A stretch of DNA of 64,000 nt from Linyphia triangularis (lineage: Eukaryota; Arthropoda; Arachnida; Araneae; Linyphiidae). Of the stretch, positions 24,680 through 37,348 are shown one piece after another. Each line of letters starts with the position of its first letter. The first letter of the stretch is position 1. The notes below the pieces were generated by a model that saw only the letters and a list, made by a program, of their open reading frames with translations, did not search any database and was not told the DNA's origin. A program made the translations under genes and the position numbers. The stretch spans positions 50,969,487 to 51,033,486 of the forward strand of contig OZ021727.1 in the NCBI GenBank assembly GCA_963978545.1. Direction: 5' to 3'.

Positions 24680-26470
24680 AAGTGAACGTGAAAATTTACT
24701 TTACGAATAAAAATCATGTCTTTAAAATGTGTACGAATATCACTAAATAAGAGAAAAAAGTAACAAACTTAAACTCTTTAAAATAAATAACTTTAACATT
24801 AACGTAAAAAATTTACTTTTCACATAAAAATCACTTTAAAATGAGTAAAAATATCGCTAAATAAGAGAAAAAAGTAACTTACTTAAAATTTCTAAGATAA
24901 ATATTTAACCTTTACTCGAAAATTCCCTTCATATATAAAAATCACGACTTTAAAATATGACATGCAAGAGAAAAGTAACGTACTTAAACTTTCTACGACA
25001 AATAACTTTAACATTAACGTAACATTTTACTTTACACATAAAAATCCTGACTTTAAAATATGTAGAAATATCGCTAAATAAAAGAAGAAAAAAAAAAAGT
25101 AACATACTTAAACTTTGTACGACAAATAACTTTGGCATTAACGTAAAAAATTTTCTTCACATATAAAAATCACGACTTTAAAATGTGACGTGTAAGAAGA
25201 ATTAGCATACTTAAAATTTCTACGACAAATAAATTTAACCTTTACGCGAAAATTTACTATATACATAAAAATCATGTCTTTAAAATATATAAAAATATTG
25301 CTAAATAAAAGAAAAAAAACTAACATACTTAAACTTTGCACGACAAATAACTTTAGCATTAACGTAAAAATTTACTTCACATATAAAAATCACGACATTA
25401 AAATGTGACATGTAAGAAGAATTAGCATACTTAAAATTTCTACGATAAATAATTTTAACATTTGAGTGAAAATTTACTACATATATAAAAATCATGTATT
25501 TAAAATATCGCTGAATAAAAGAAAAAAGTAACATACTTAAACTTTCTACGACAAATAACTTTAACATTAACGCAAAAATTTACTTTACACATAAAAATCA
25601 CGACTTTAAATTTGACATGCAGGATTAAAGTATAACATACCTATAATTTCTACGACAAAGAATTCAAACATTGCCATTCATGTCTTTAAAATGTATAATG
25701 ACAACTCTAACTTTTAGAAAAAAGAAACACTAAAAATTTACAAGGCAAAGAATTTAAAATTGAACGTGAAAATTAACTTCACATGTACAATCATACTCTT
25801 ATATCAACGATAAATAAGATAAAAAAGAAGCTCTAAAAATTTATAAGGCAAATAATTTAAATAATACGCGAAAATTTACCACACATATAAAAATTATGTC
25901 TTTCAAATGTGTAAGAATAACGCTAAATTAGAGAAAAAGAAATACTAAAAATTTATAAGGTAAGGAATTGAAACAATATGCGAAAATTTATTTTACGCAT
26001 AAAATTTTTATCTTTAAAATGTGTAAGAATAATGCTAAATTAGAGAAGAAAAAAAAATAACATACTTAAACTTTCTTCGACAACAATTTAAACAATACGC
26101 GACATTTTCATACACAATTATTTTCTTAGGTTAATGTTAAATAATGGGAAATTTAACAGAATAAAAATTTCAAAGATAAAGAATTTTAACCTTTACACGA
26201 AAATTTACCTCACAAAAATATCATATCCTTAAACTTTAACGTGACAATTTACTCTTCATATACAATTAAACTCTTAGGTTAATGTTAAATAAGAAAAAAA
26301 ATAATATACTTAAAATTTCTAAGATAAACATAACGTAAAAATTTCGTATCATGTGTTTAAAATGTAACATATAAGAGAAAAAAAAACTAACATACTTGAA
26401 CTTTCTATAGCAAAGAATTTAAGCATTAGCGTAAAAATTCACTTTACATATAAAATTCACATCTTTAAAT
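24680..26470. repeat. Tandem array, inner left arm
   Basis: Same 100-120-bp units as in the outer arms, with more copies than the outer left arm (about 1.8 kb). Repeated frames such as 24950-25138, 25138-25359 and 25301-25567 on the minus strand are consecutive units read in the same phase. Confidence 0.8.
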
Positions 26471-26479
26471 GGGAAGATA

Positions 26480-26727
26480 AGCAGGTGACGGTAATTAGCC
26501 AATCAGGGTAGCGGTAGGTGATACGCCATTCGCCGGCATTTTTAGATCGGAGGATGAGTCACGCTAAAACTTGCTGGAACAGGTCGGGAGATTTGTACAG
26601 CAAGAACAACAGCATCGACGCGCAAGCAGCGGGTGATGCTGTGATGTGTCAGCAGGTCTTTGAGATTATCGTTTTCCTACTTTGCCGTTTTCATAATGAA
26701 ATGTTTGTGAAAACTTGGAATGAATAA
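26480..26727 (+). promoter_or_regulatory. GC-richer island and 57-codon ORF, inner left arm
   Basis: Counterpart of 15125-15372 with the CCAATCAG box near 26499 and ATG near 26554. The TATA-like motif of the outer copy is changed here (TTTTTAGATC), and the peptide differs from the outer version at five positions. Confidence 0.45.
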
Positions 26728-29700
26728 AGTGGATTTCAAAGACATATTAGTAAGTGAAGGTAGAATTCGCATGGACTTTCTTCCAAAAAGTATGATTCAC
26801 TTGGAGAATTTAAGATCATTTCTACTTGAAAACTTTTCTATTATTTAAAACATTGAATATTGTTCAAACTCAGTGGGATTATATGCTACAATACGGGTAA
26901 AACTTAACAAAATTGTTACATAGAAGAAAAATAGTAAGAGATTTAAAATAAATATTAGTTATAGATACTCCAAAGAAAAAATTTCACCTCTACTTTTCAA
27001 TCGGAAAATCAATACAAGTTGGAAATTTATGTTACTTCAAGAAAGACTTAGACAATTTACTTTGTAATAATATACGTTAAGGTGTCGTATTAACTCGTGC
27101 AATACATGCTGACTAAGGTTTATTTTACTTGAAAGGTGAATTGGGGGAAAATATTAAATAAATTGTAGATATTAAATACATTGTAGATATGCATTCAAGT
27201 TTTGAAAATCACCTGCAAGACTTTTAAAACATCTTAAGATAAATTGAAAGAAACTTTTTATACTCTGAAAGGAAATCACAAGTAATTTAGTTAACTTTTT
27301 TCATGGTAACACTCATATTCAACGACATGTTTTTAAAATTTAACCTTCTTTACATGATAATAGTTATAAATTTTTTCAATCTCAGATGCGATATACTATT
27401 ATTTCTAACATATATGTTACGAATTGTGTAAAGTTTTTAAAAGAGTATATGCAAATCACCAATCAGAAACATAAAAATCTAACATCAATCAAACACACTA
27501 AAATAATAAGATATTTTCCTTAGTGGAAATAGTTAACTACTCATGTGATGGAATGTACTTAGAAAATTTAAATACTGAAAAAAGTTTGCTAGGCAAACTT
27601 AAAGAATATATTTTTTTTTTCTTGTGAAAAACTAGCATAAATTTGAAAAATATAGAGTTTGTTACTACGTAAAATTGAACATCATCTGGACAAACTAAAT
27701 TATACATGAATTTTTTTTTTATTTGAGAGGTGCTGACAATATATCATTAATACAGAGATTTCTAACTTCCACCCATAATTTCTAAATAACTTATACATAA
27801 ATTTCAGAAAACTGAAACGGAATGTGTTTTACAAGACGCTTATTTTGTAAGATGAATATTCAATATTAATATAACTGAGCAAAGTTCATTACGGAAAAAA
27901 CTTGTAAAAGATACTTATATTTTGAAAATAGTTTGAAATATCCTTTTAAATTTATGAATGCTCGCTTTCGAAAGACACAAATAAAACTGATATTACACAT
28001 GATAATTAACACATGCATAACATTAATCAAACAAAGTGGAATTTTTATTGCTTGTGACCGATAACTTTTCAGTGAAGTAGAACTTACATAGGAAATTTGT
28101 GCAAACTTTTTCAACTTTTAAACCAAGTATTATATAAAATTATAAATTACGATAGGAAATAGCACACTTCAGAATCGGAACAAGTCTTCTAGTTAAGCTA
28201 AATTTATTTCTCAAGGAATTGAAAGCATACCAGACAAGTCCTTATCATTTCGCATCTTTTCTCATGTTGCAAGAAGACATACTTTGTAAAAGATCGTCGA
28301 TGCACTTAACAAAAATCAGTAAAAATAAATGTATTTTCTATGGCAAAGATAAAACTTCACAACTTAATTACTGAAATTTAGCTAAGTTGCATATGGTTTA
28401 TTCACATAACTCGCATATGCTTCGAATGTTGAAATATATTTGTCAGTTGAAATCAAACTCATCGAAAATAAATGCTACCTACATTTTCAAGTCGGAAATT
28501 ACTATTAAATAAACTTTACATGTAAAACATTGTCATGTTAAAAAGAAAAATCTACAAAAATGTAAATGATAATTTTACTGTTGGTACATAAATGATGAAT
28601 AATTTATGATTTTATTCTAGGCAAACGTTTTATTGTCTAACAGAGAACTTAAACTTTAGCAGAAAAATAAAAAAAATACAATTTTTATATCCTATCATGC
28701 TTGTCGAAAATTGAATTTATTAGCTGTTGTAATAGATTTTTATTGTCCAAATTTCTATAGTTTTTCTTCCCGGTGCAATAAAATTAAGTTCATGTGTAAT
28801 TATTAGGTTTTTTTTTTTTTTTTATGAATCTTATAAATTTAATGAAATTATTATGACCTAAGAGATTGAGTGAACTGAATAAATCAATGATGTAAATTTA
28901 AACAGTGACTTGAACTGATACATACTATAACTGTAAAGAAGTATGACAAAGTGATAGATGAAGTAAAAATAGAAGTTGAATGAAATGTGTTGAAAAAAGT
29001 TGAAGACGACAAGAAATTCGTAATTGAGAATTATCATTGACTTATATTAACTTCGTTTTTCTTGCTTATGACAAGAAAATACACTCTTTCTTATTAAGAA
29101 CCAACTTGATATATTATCATAGAATGACAATGATGAAATATCTATACATTAAAAAAAAAAAAAAAAATACCAAACTTAGACATAGCAAATTTCTTGAAAT
29201 TCATGTATAATGCGAGAAGTTTTACTGGAAATATAGAAGATACAACATTGAAAGATGTGAATGTTTCGAAGTACTTTATCAGAAATAAAAAAAAAAAAAA
29301 TGCGCTGAGATTCGCTATAAAAAATTTTAGGAGAAAGTTTAAACAAAATTTAAAATCAAACATGCTTTTAAATGGGAACACAAATATTAAAACTATAGCA
29401 CATTAAACAATTTATATTACGTCATCTCAGTTGTATCAAACTGAATAACATGAAAAACAACCACAAACTGAATAAACATGAAAATTATCAATATATGTGG
29501 AAAAGTTTCCTTTTTTCACATATAAAAAAAAATAACACATTGACGTACGTTAAGATCACGAAACATGCATAATCATATACCGATAAGAGCAACCAATGTT
29601 GCGGGGAGATATTCACATGATGGTCAATATCCCATGAATAAGTTGATTGATTGAATTTATAATGCTAATTCCAATAGTATTCCACGTAACTTCAACTTCA

Positions 29701-30336
29701 TATGTTACACTATAGATATATTTATTTTTCAAATATATTGACTTTCGAAAAATCATCCTTCAATACAAGAATGATAATAGTAAGAATAAAAGAAAAGATA
29801 CTAAGCATTGATTTAAAGTGTATTTATTTCAACTTCGCAACAAATCATATGCTTGAAACGAAAATTGCTTCGAACCAAAGTATAACCATCCAATTTCATT
29901 GATTCCTACAAGGACATTTTTCTCATCTAGTAATTGAATTTTTTTTTTTCTCATACACATTATAAGTGATGTCCAATCAGGTGTAGAATAGTTGAAGATA
30001 TCCGACCTCTTTCTAAATATTAATAAGTCACTGTTGAAAAACTTATAAAAATTTCAAGTTACACTTAAAGTTTTTTTTTTTTTTATATATATATTTCAAA
30101 GAATTTTTTCAAATCAATATGTATATTTAAATACTGAAACTTATTCACTTCAATAAATGTATGTTTAAGTTATAAAACTCTTCGTATGTATTGAAAAATT
30201 GTAACTTTTCGTCTTCTTCGTATAAATCGATAACATATACACTAGTTCTTCATCAATTAATCTTCTAAGTAAATCTTTCAAAGCTAAAAACATACTTATA
30301 GCTTTGCATTTGTAACATGTTAAATTGTACATGTTT
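26728..30336. repeat. Inner part of the inner element's left arm
   Basis: AT-rich, mirrored at 30401-34010. It lacks a 27-bp segment near 27256 and a 6-bp segment near 27130 that both arms of the outer element carry. No convincing gene. Confidence 0.8.
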
Positions 30337-30400
30337 CATGTGAAAGTTACAAAATTTCAGATATTTTCATGGAAAACATATAAAATTTTAATTTCACGAG
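30337..30400. other. 64-nt central loop of the inner palindrome
   Basis: Spacer between TGTACATGTTT (ending 30336) and AAACATGTACA (from 30401). Same length as the outer loop and opposite in orientation. Confidence 0.88.
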
Positions 30401-33400
30401 AAACATGTACAATTTAACATGTTACAAATGCAAAGCTATAAGTATGTTTTTAGCTTTGAAAGATTTACTTAGAAGATTAATTGATGAAGAACTAGTGTAT
30501 AAGTTATCGATTTATACGAAGAAGACGAAAAGTTACAATTTTTCAATACATACGAAGAGTTTTATAACTTAAACATACATTTATTGAAGTGAATAAGTTT
30601 CAGTATTTAAATATACATATTGATTTGAAAAAATTCTTTGAAATATATATATAAAAAAAAAAAAAAAACTTTAAGTGTAACTTGAAATTTTTATAAGTTT
30701 TTCAACAGTGACTTATTAATATTTAGAAAGAGGTCGGATATCTTCAACTATTCTACACCTGATTGGACATCACTTATAATGTGTATGAGAAAAAAAAAAA
30801 TTCAATTACTAGATGAGAAAAATGTCCTTGTAGGAATCAATGAAATTGGATGGTTATACTTTGGTTCGAAGCAATTTTCGTTTCAAGCATATGATTTGTT
30901 GCGAAGTTGAAATAAATACACTTTAAATCAATGCTTAGTATCTTTTCTTTTATTCTTACTATTATCATTCTTGTATTGAAGGATGATTTTTCGAAAGTCA
31001 ATATATTTGAAAAATAAATATATCTATAGTGTAACATATGAAGTTGAAGTTACGTGGAATACTATTGGAATTAGCATTATAAATTCAATCAATCAACTTA
31101 TTCATGGGATATTGACCATCATGTGAATATCTCCCCGCAACATTGGTTGCTCTTATCGGTATATGATTATGCATGTTTCGTGATCTTAACGTACGTCAAT
31201 GTGTTATTTTTTTTTATATGTGAAAAAAGGAAACTTTTCCACATATATTGATAATTTTCATGTTTATTCAGTTTGTGGTTGTTTTTCATGTTATTCAGTT
31301 TGATACAACTGAGATGACGTAATATAAATTGTTTAATGTGCTATAGTTTTAATATTTGTGTTCCCATTTAAAAGCATGTTTGATTTTAAATTTTGTTTAA
31401 ACTTTCTCCTAAAATTTTTTATAGCGAATCTCAGCGCATTTTTTTTTTTTTTATTTCTGATAAAGTACTTCGAAACATTCACATCTTTCAATGTTGTATC
31501 TTCTATATTTCCAGTAAAACTTCTCGCATTATACATGAATTTCAAGAAATTTGCTATGTCTAAGTTTGGTATTTTTTTTTTTTTTTTAATGTATAGATAT
31601 TTCATCATTGTCATTCTATGATAATATATCAAGTTGGTTCTTAATAAGAAAGAGTGTATTTTCTTGTCATAAGCAAGAAAAACGAAGTTAATATAAGTCA
31701 ATGATAATTCTCAATTACGAATTTCTTGTCGTCTTCAACTTTTTTCAACACATTTCATTCAACTTCTATTTTTACTTCATCTATCACTTTGTCATACTTC
31801 TTTACAGTTATAGTATGTATCAGTTCAAGTCACTGTTTAAATTTACATCATTGATTTATTCAGTTCACTCAATCTCTTAGGTCATAATAATTTCATTAAA
31901 TTTATAAGATTCATAAAAAAAAAAAAAAAACCTAATAATTACACATGAACTTAATTTTATTGCACCGGGAAGAAAAACTATAGAAATTTGGACAATAAAA
32001 ATCTATTACAACAGCTAATAAATTCAATTTTCGACAAGCATGATAGGATATAAAAATTGTATTTTTTTTATTTTTCTGCTAAAGTTTAAGTTCTCTGTTA
32101 GACAATAAAACGTTTGCCTAGAATAAAATCATAAATTATTCATCATTTATGTACCAACAGTAAAATTATCATTTACATTTTTGTAGATTTTTCTTTTTAA
32201 CATGACAATGTTTTACATGTAAAGTTTATTTAATAGTAATTTCCGACTTGAAAATGTAGGTAGCATTTATTTTCGATTAGTTTGATTTCAACTGACAAAT
32301 ATATTTCAACATTCGAAGCATATGCGAGTTATGTGAATAAACCATATGCAACTTAGCTAAATTTCAGTAATTAAGTTGTGAAGTTTTATCTTTGCCATAG
32401 AAAATACATTTATTTTTACTGATTTTTGTTAAGTGCATCGACGATCTTTTACAAAGTATGTCTTCTTGCAACATGAGAAAAGATGCGAAATGATAAGGAC
32501 TTGTCTGGTATGCTTTCAATTCCTTGAGAAATAAATTTAGCTTAACTAGAAGACTTGTTCCGATTCTGAAGTGTGCTATTTCCTATCGTAATTTATAATT
32601 TTATATAATACTTGGTTTAAAAGTTGAAAAAGTTTGCACAAATTTCCTATGTAAGTTCTACTTCACTGAAAAGTTATCGGTCACAAGCAATAAAAATTCC
32701 ACTTTGTTTGATTAATGTTATGCATGTGTTAATTATCATGTGTAATATCAGTTTTATTTGTGTCTTTCGAAAGCGAGCATTCATAAATTTAAAAGGATAT
32801 TTCAAACTATTTTCAAAATATAAGTATCTTTTACAAGTTTTTTCCGTAATGAACTTTGCTCAGTTATATTAATATTGAATATTCATCTTACAAAATAAGC
32901 GTCTTGTAAAACACATTCCGTTTCAGTTTTCTGAAATTTATGTATAAGTTATTTAGAAATTATGGGTGGAAGTTAGAAATCTCTGTATTAATGATATATT
33001 GTCAGCACCTCTCAAATAAAAAAAAAATTCATGTATAATTTAGTTTGTCCAGATGATGTTCAATTTTACGTAGTAACAAACTCTATATTTTTCAAATTTA
33101 TGCTAGTTTTTCACAAGAAAAAAAAAATATATTCTTTAAGTTTGCCTAGCAAACTTTTTTCAGTATTTAAATTTTCTAAGTACATTCCATCACATGAGTA
33201 GTTAACTATTTCCACTAAGGAAAATATCTTATTATTTTAGTGTGTTTGATTGATGTTAGATTTTTATGTTTCTGATTGGTGATTTGCATATACTCTTTTA
33301 AAAACTTTACACAATTCGTAACATATATGTTAGAAATAATAGTATATCGCATCTGAGATTGAAAAAATTTATAACTATTATCATGTAAAGAAGGTTAAAT

Positions 33401-36400
33401 TTTAAAAACATGTCGTTGAATATGAGTGTTACCATGAAAAAAGTTAACTAAATTACTTGTGATTTCCTTTCAGAGTATAAAAAGTTTCTTTCAATTTATC
33501 TTAAGATGTTTTAAAAGTCTTGCAGGTGATTTTCAAAACTTGAATGCATATCTACAATGTATTTAATATCTACAATTTATTTAATATTTTCCCCCAATTC
33601 ACCTTTCAAGTAAAATAAACCTTAGTCAGCATGTATTGCACGAGTTAATACGACACCTTAACGTATATTATTACAAAGTAAATTGTCTAAGTCTTTCTTG
33701 AAGTAACATAAATTTCCAACTTGTATTGATTTTCCGATTGAAAAGTAGAGGTGAAATTTTTTCTTTGGAGTATCTATAACTAATATTTATTTTAAATCTC
33801 TTACTATTTTTCTTCTATGTAACAATTTTGTTAAGTTTTACCCGTATTGTAGCATATAATCCCACTGAGTTTGAACAATATTCAATGTTTTAAATAATAG
33901 AAAAGTTTTCAAGTAGAAATGATCTTAAATTCTCCAAGTGAATCATACTTTTTGGAAGAAAGTCCATGCGAATTCTACCTTCACTTACTAATATGTCTTT
34001 GAAATCCACTTTATTCATTCCAAGTTTTCACAAACATTTCATTATGAAAACGGCAAAGTAGGAAAACGATAATCTCAAAGACCTGCTGACACATCACAGC
34101 ATCACCCGCTGCTTGCGCGTCGATGCTGTTGTTCTTGCTGTACAAATCTCCCGACCTGTTCCAGCAAGTTTTAGCGTGACTCATCCTCCGATCTAAAAAT
34201 GCCGGCGAATGGCGTATCACCTACCGCTACCCTGATTGGCTAATTACCGTCACCTGCTTATCTTCCCATTTAAAGATGTGAATTTTATATGTAAAGTGAA
34301 TTTTTACGCTAATGCTTAAATTCTTTGCTATAGAAAGTTCAAGTATGTTAGTTTTTTTTTCTCTTATATGTTACATTTTAAACACATGATACGAAATTTT
34401 TACGTTATGTTTATCTTAGAAATTTTAAGTATATTATTTTTTTTCTTATTTAACATTAACCTAAGAGTTTAATTGTATATGAAGAGTAAATTGTCACGTT
34501 AAAGTTTAAGGATATGATATTTTTGTGAGGTAAATTTTCGTGTAAAGGTTAAAATTCTTTATCTTTGAAATTTTTATTCTGTTAAATTTCCCATTATTTA
34601 ACATTAACCTAAGAAAATAATTGTGTATGAAAATGTCGCGTATTGTTTAAATTGTTGTCGAAGAAAGTTTAAGTATGTTATTTTTTTTTCTTCTCTAATT
34701 TAGCATTATTCTTACACATTTTAAAGATAAAAATTTTATGCGTAAAATAAATTTTCGCATATTGTTTCAATTCCTTACCTTATAAATTTTTAGTATTTCT
34801 TTTTCTCTAATTTAGCGTTATTCTTACACATTTGAAAGACATAATTTTTATATGTGTGGTAAATTTTCGCGTATTATTTAAATTATTTGCCTTATAAATT
34901 TTTAGAGCTTCTTTTTTATCTTATTTATCGTTGATATAAGAGTATGATTGTACATGTGAAGTTAATTTTCACGTTCAATTTTAAATTCTTTGCCTTGTAA
35001 ATTTTTAGTGTTTCTTTTTTCTAAAAGTTAGAGTTGTCATTATACATTTTAAAGACATGAATGGCAATGTTTGAATTCTTTGTCGTAGAAATTATAGGTA
35101 TGTTATACTTTAATCCTGCATGTCAAATTTAAAGTCGTGATTTTTATGTGTAAAGTAAATTTTTGCGTTAATGTTAAAGTTATTTGTCGTAGAAAGTTTA
35201 AGTATGTTACTTTTTTCTTTTATTCAGCGATATTTTAAATACATGATTTTTATATATGTAGTAAATTTTCACTCAAATGTTAAAATTATTTATCGTAGAA
35301 ATTTTAAGTATGCTAATTCTTCTTACATGTCACATTTTAATGTCGTGATTTTTATATGTGAAGTAAATTTTTACGTTAATGCTAAAGTTATTTGTCGTGC
35401 AAAGTTTAAGTATGTTAGTTTTTTTTCTTTTATTTAGCAATATTTTTATATATTTTAAAGACATGATTTTTATGTATATAGTAAATTTTCGCGTAAAGGT
35501 TAAATTTATTTGTCGTAGAAATTTTAAGTATGCTAATTCTTCTTACACGTCACATTTTAAAGTCGTGATTTTTATATGTGAAGAAAAATTTTTACGTTAA
35601 TGCCAAAGTTATTTGTCGTACAAAGTTTAAGTATGTTACTTTTTTTTTTTCTTCTTTTATTTAGCGATATTTCTACATATTTTAAAGTCAGGATTTTTAT
35701 GTGTAAAGTAAAATGTTACGTTAATGTTAAAGTTATTTGTCGTAGAAAGTTTAAGTACGTTACTTTTCTCTTGCATGTCATATTTTAAAGTCGTGATTTT
35801 TATATATGAAGGGAATTTTCGAGTAAAGGTTAAATATTTATCTTAGAAATTTTAAGTAAGTTACTTTTTTCTCTTATTTAGCGATATTTTTACTCATTTT
35901 AAAGTGATTTTTATGTGAAAAGTAAATTTTTTACGTTAATGTTAAAGTTATTTATTTTAAAGAGTTTAAGTTTGTTACTTTTTTCTCTTATTTAGTGATA
36001 TTCGTACACATTTTAAAGACATGATTTTTATTCGTAAAGTAAATTTTCACGTTCACTTTTTTTTATAAGTTTATTTTTTATAATAATAATAATAAAATCT
36101 GATAATTATTACTAAATATTATCTTTATATTTAATAAATTTCATAATTACTCCAATTGCAACAACTGTCTACGCTAAAAACCCATTCGCTACACTATGAC
36201 GTCACGAAAAAATTATCTATCACTTTAACTGTTTCAAGCAAGATCGTTACACAACAACTCAACTCGCAAACGCGTTGAAGCGTGTTGAAACATTCCTAGT
36301 CTCGCTCCCCTCCCTTCTGACGGGTCGATAGTCAGTAGCACCCTCTACCGTGAAACCTGATTGGTCGGTGAAGTCACGTGATCACCCTTCATATATAGAC

Positions 36401-37342
36401 GCTACCGGTTGCCGTCTCGCCATTTCTACTTAGATACCTGAGTGTGAAAGACGTGTTTAATACTTCGTGTTTTTTTTTTTCTCATCGCGATTTTGTTCGT
36501 ACTTGTGTAGTTATTCACAGTTATATTTATTAATTGTAATTCTAAAGTCTTAACTTATTCAAAATTAGTTAGGGAAGGGGGGTGGGTAGATGAGTTACCA
36601 TGAAGGCAACGTCCGATAGTCGATATTTTAACAATTGTTTGGTAAAATATTGAAATGTCACGTGTAGCTCGGGGTTAGGGTTCTTTAGACCCTTAGCAAA
36701 TGGCCTTCCTTTTATTAACTTTTCAAATTTAACATTTTTATTTGTGTAACTTTGTTGCAGGTATTTTAACTTGATTAAAGGATATGTAAGTAACTCGCTA
36801 GAAAACCAAACAGTCAATCAGGAGTTAACTTTTGGTCACATGTTTAAAACTTATCAGTCACAAGCGAGCATTTAGCTGACCGATCAGAACTCGTTGCCAA
36901 CACCTGAAAACTAAATTTGGTATATATCCAATGTTATCACCACTTAAAACGTAAATCTTAACATAGAATGACGCCATACCCACTGTGACGTCATTAGTAA
37001 AAATTCCTATCACTCTAACTTATTCATTTATAAGCAGCCCTAGAACAACTCAACTCCGTCTGAAAGGTAAATCGACACTAAAAAGTGTTGCCACCGCTCA
37101 AAACTTTGATATAAAACAAATTATGACGTCATACCTACTGTGACGTCATACATAAACAGCTTATAATGAAACCGAAACTAAAACAGCAGCAGGAAGGAAA
37201 CAACTCCACTCCACTTCCTGTCACGTGATTTCCGGTGACGTCATACCCGGTCACGCCCCTTCCGGTGACGTCATAACCACGCCCCCATACCATACCGTCG
37301 CTCGGTCGCTCCATGGCCCCGGAGCCCCACTTTCTAACTACT
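30401..37342. repeat. Right arm of the inner palindrome
   Basis: Inverted copy of 23396-30336. It contains the island and 57-codon ORF on the minus strand (34011-34258), the unit array (34268-36058), the inner-specific module (36078-36967) and the octamer-rich terminus (36968-37342). Confidence 0.9.
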
Positions 37343-37348
37343 TATTTG
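37343..37348. repeat. 6-bp target site duplication of the inner palindrome, right copy (TATTTG)
   Basis: Second copy of the duplication at 23390-23395; the outer element's array unit resumes directly after it. Confidence 0.93.

Larger units (their letters stand above)
23396..37342. mobile_element. Giant palindromic element, inner copy (complete 13.9-kb palindrome)
   Basis: Starts AGTAGTTAGAAAGTGGGGCT and ends with its complement; a 6-bp TATTTG duplication flanks it. Left arm 23396-30336 is 6941 bp, loop 30337-30400 is 64 nt, right arm 30401-37342 is 6942 bp. Arms are almost identical; a difference in the frames at 25138 and 35379 (Asn versus Lys) is one of few seen. Layout from each end inward: octamer-rich terminus, inner-specific module, unit array, promoter-like island, long AT-rich segment, loop. 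No gene for its own mobility was found, so it must use enzymes supplied in trans or a mechanism not recognised here. It is the same family as the outer copy but differs by many substitutions and by several indels. Confidence 0.93.

Noticed and set aside
24950..35788. Open frames of 60-90 codons in the AT-rich arrays (for example 24950-25138, 25138-25359, 35171-35437)
   Set aside because: They are consecutive repeat units read in the same phase, of extreme Phe/Lys/Ile composition; their recurrence follows from the palindrome and array, not from selection.
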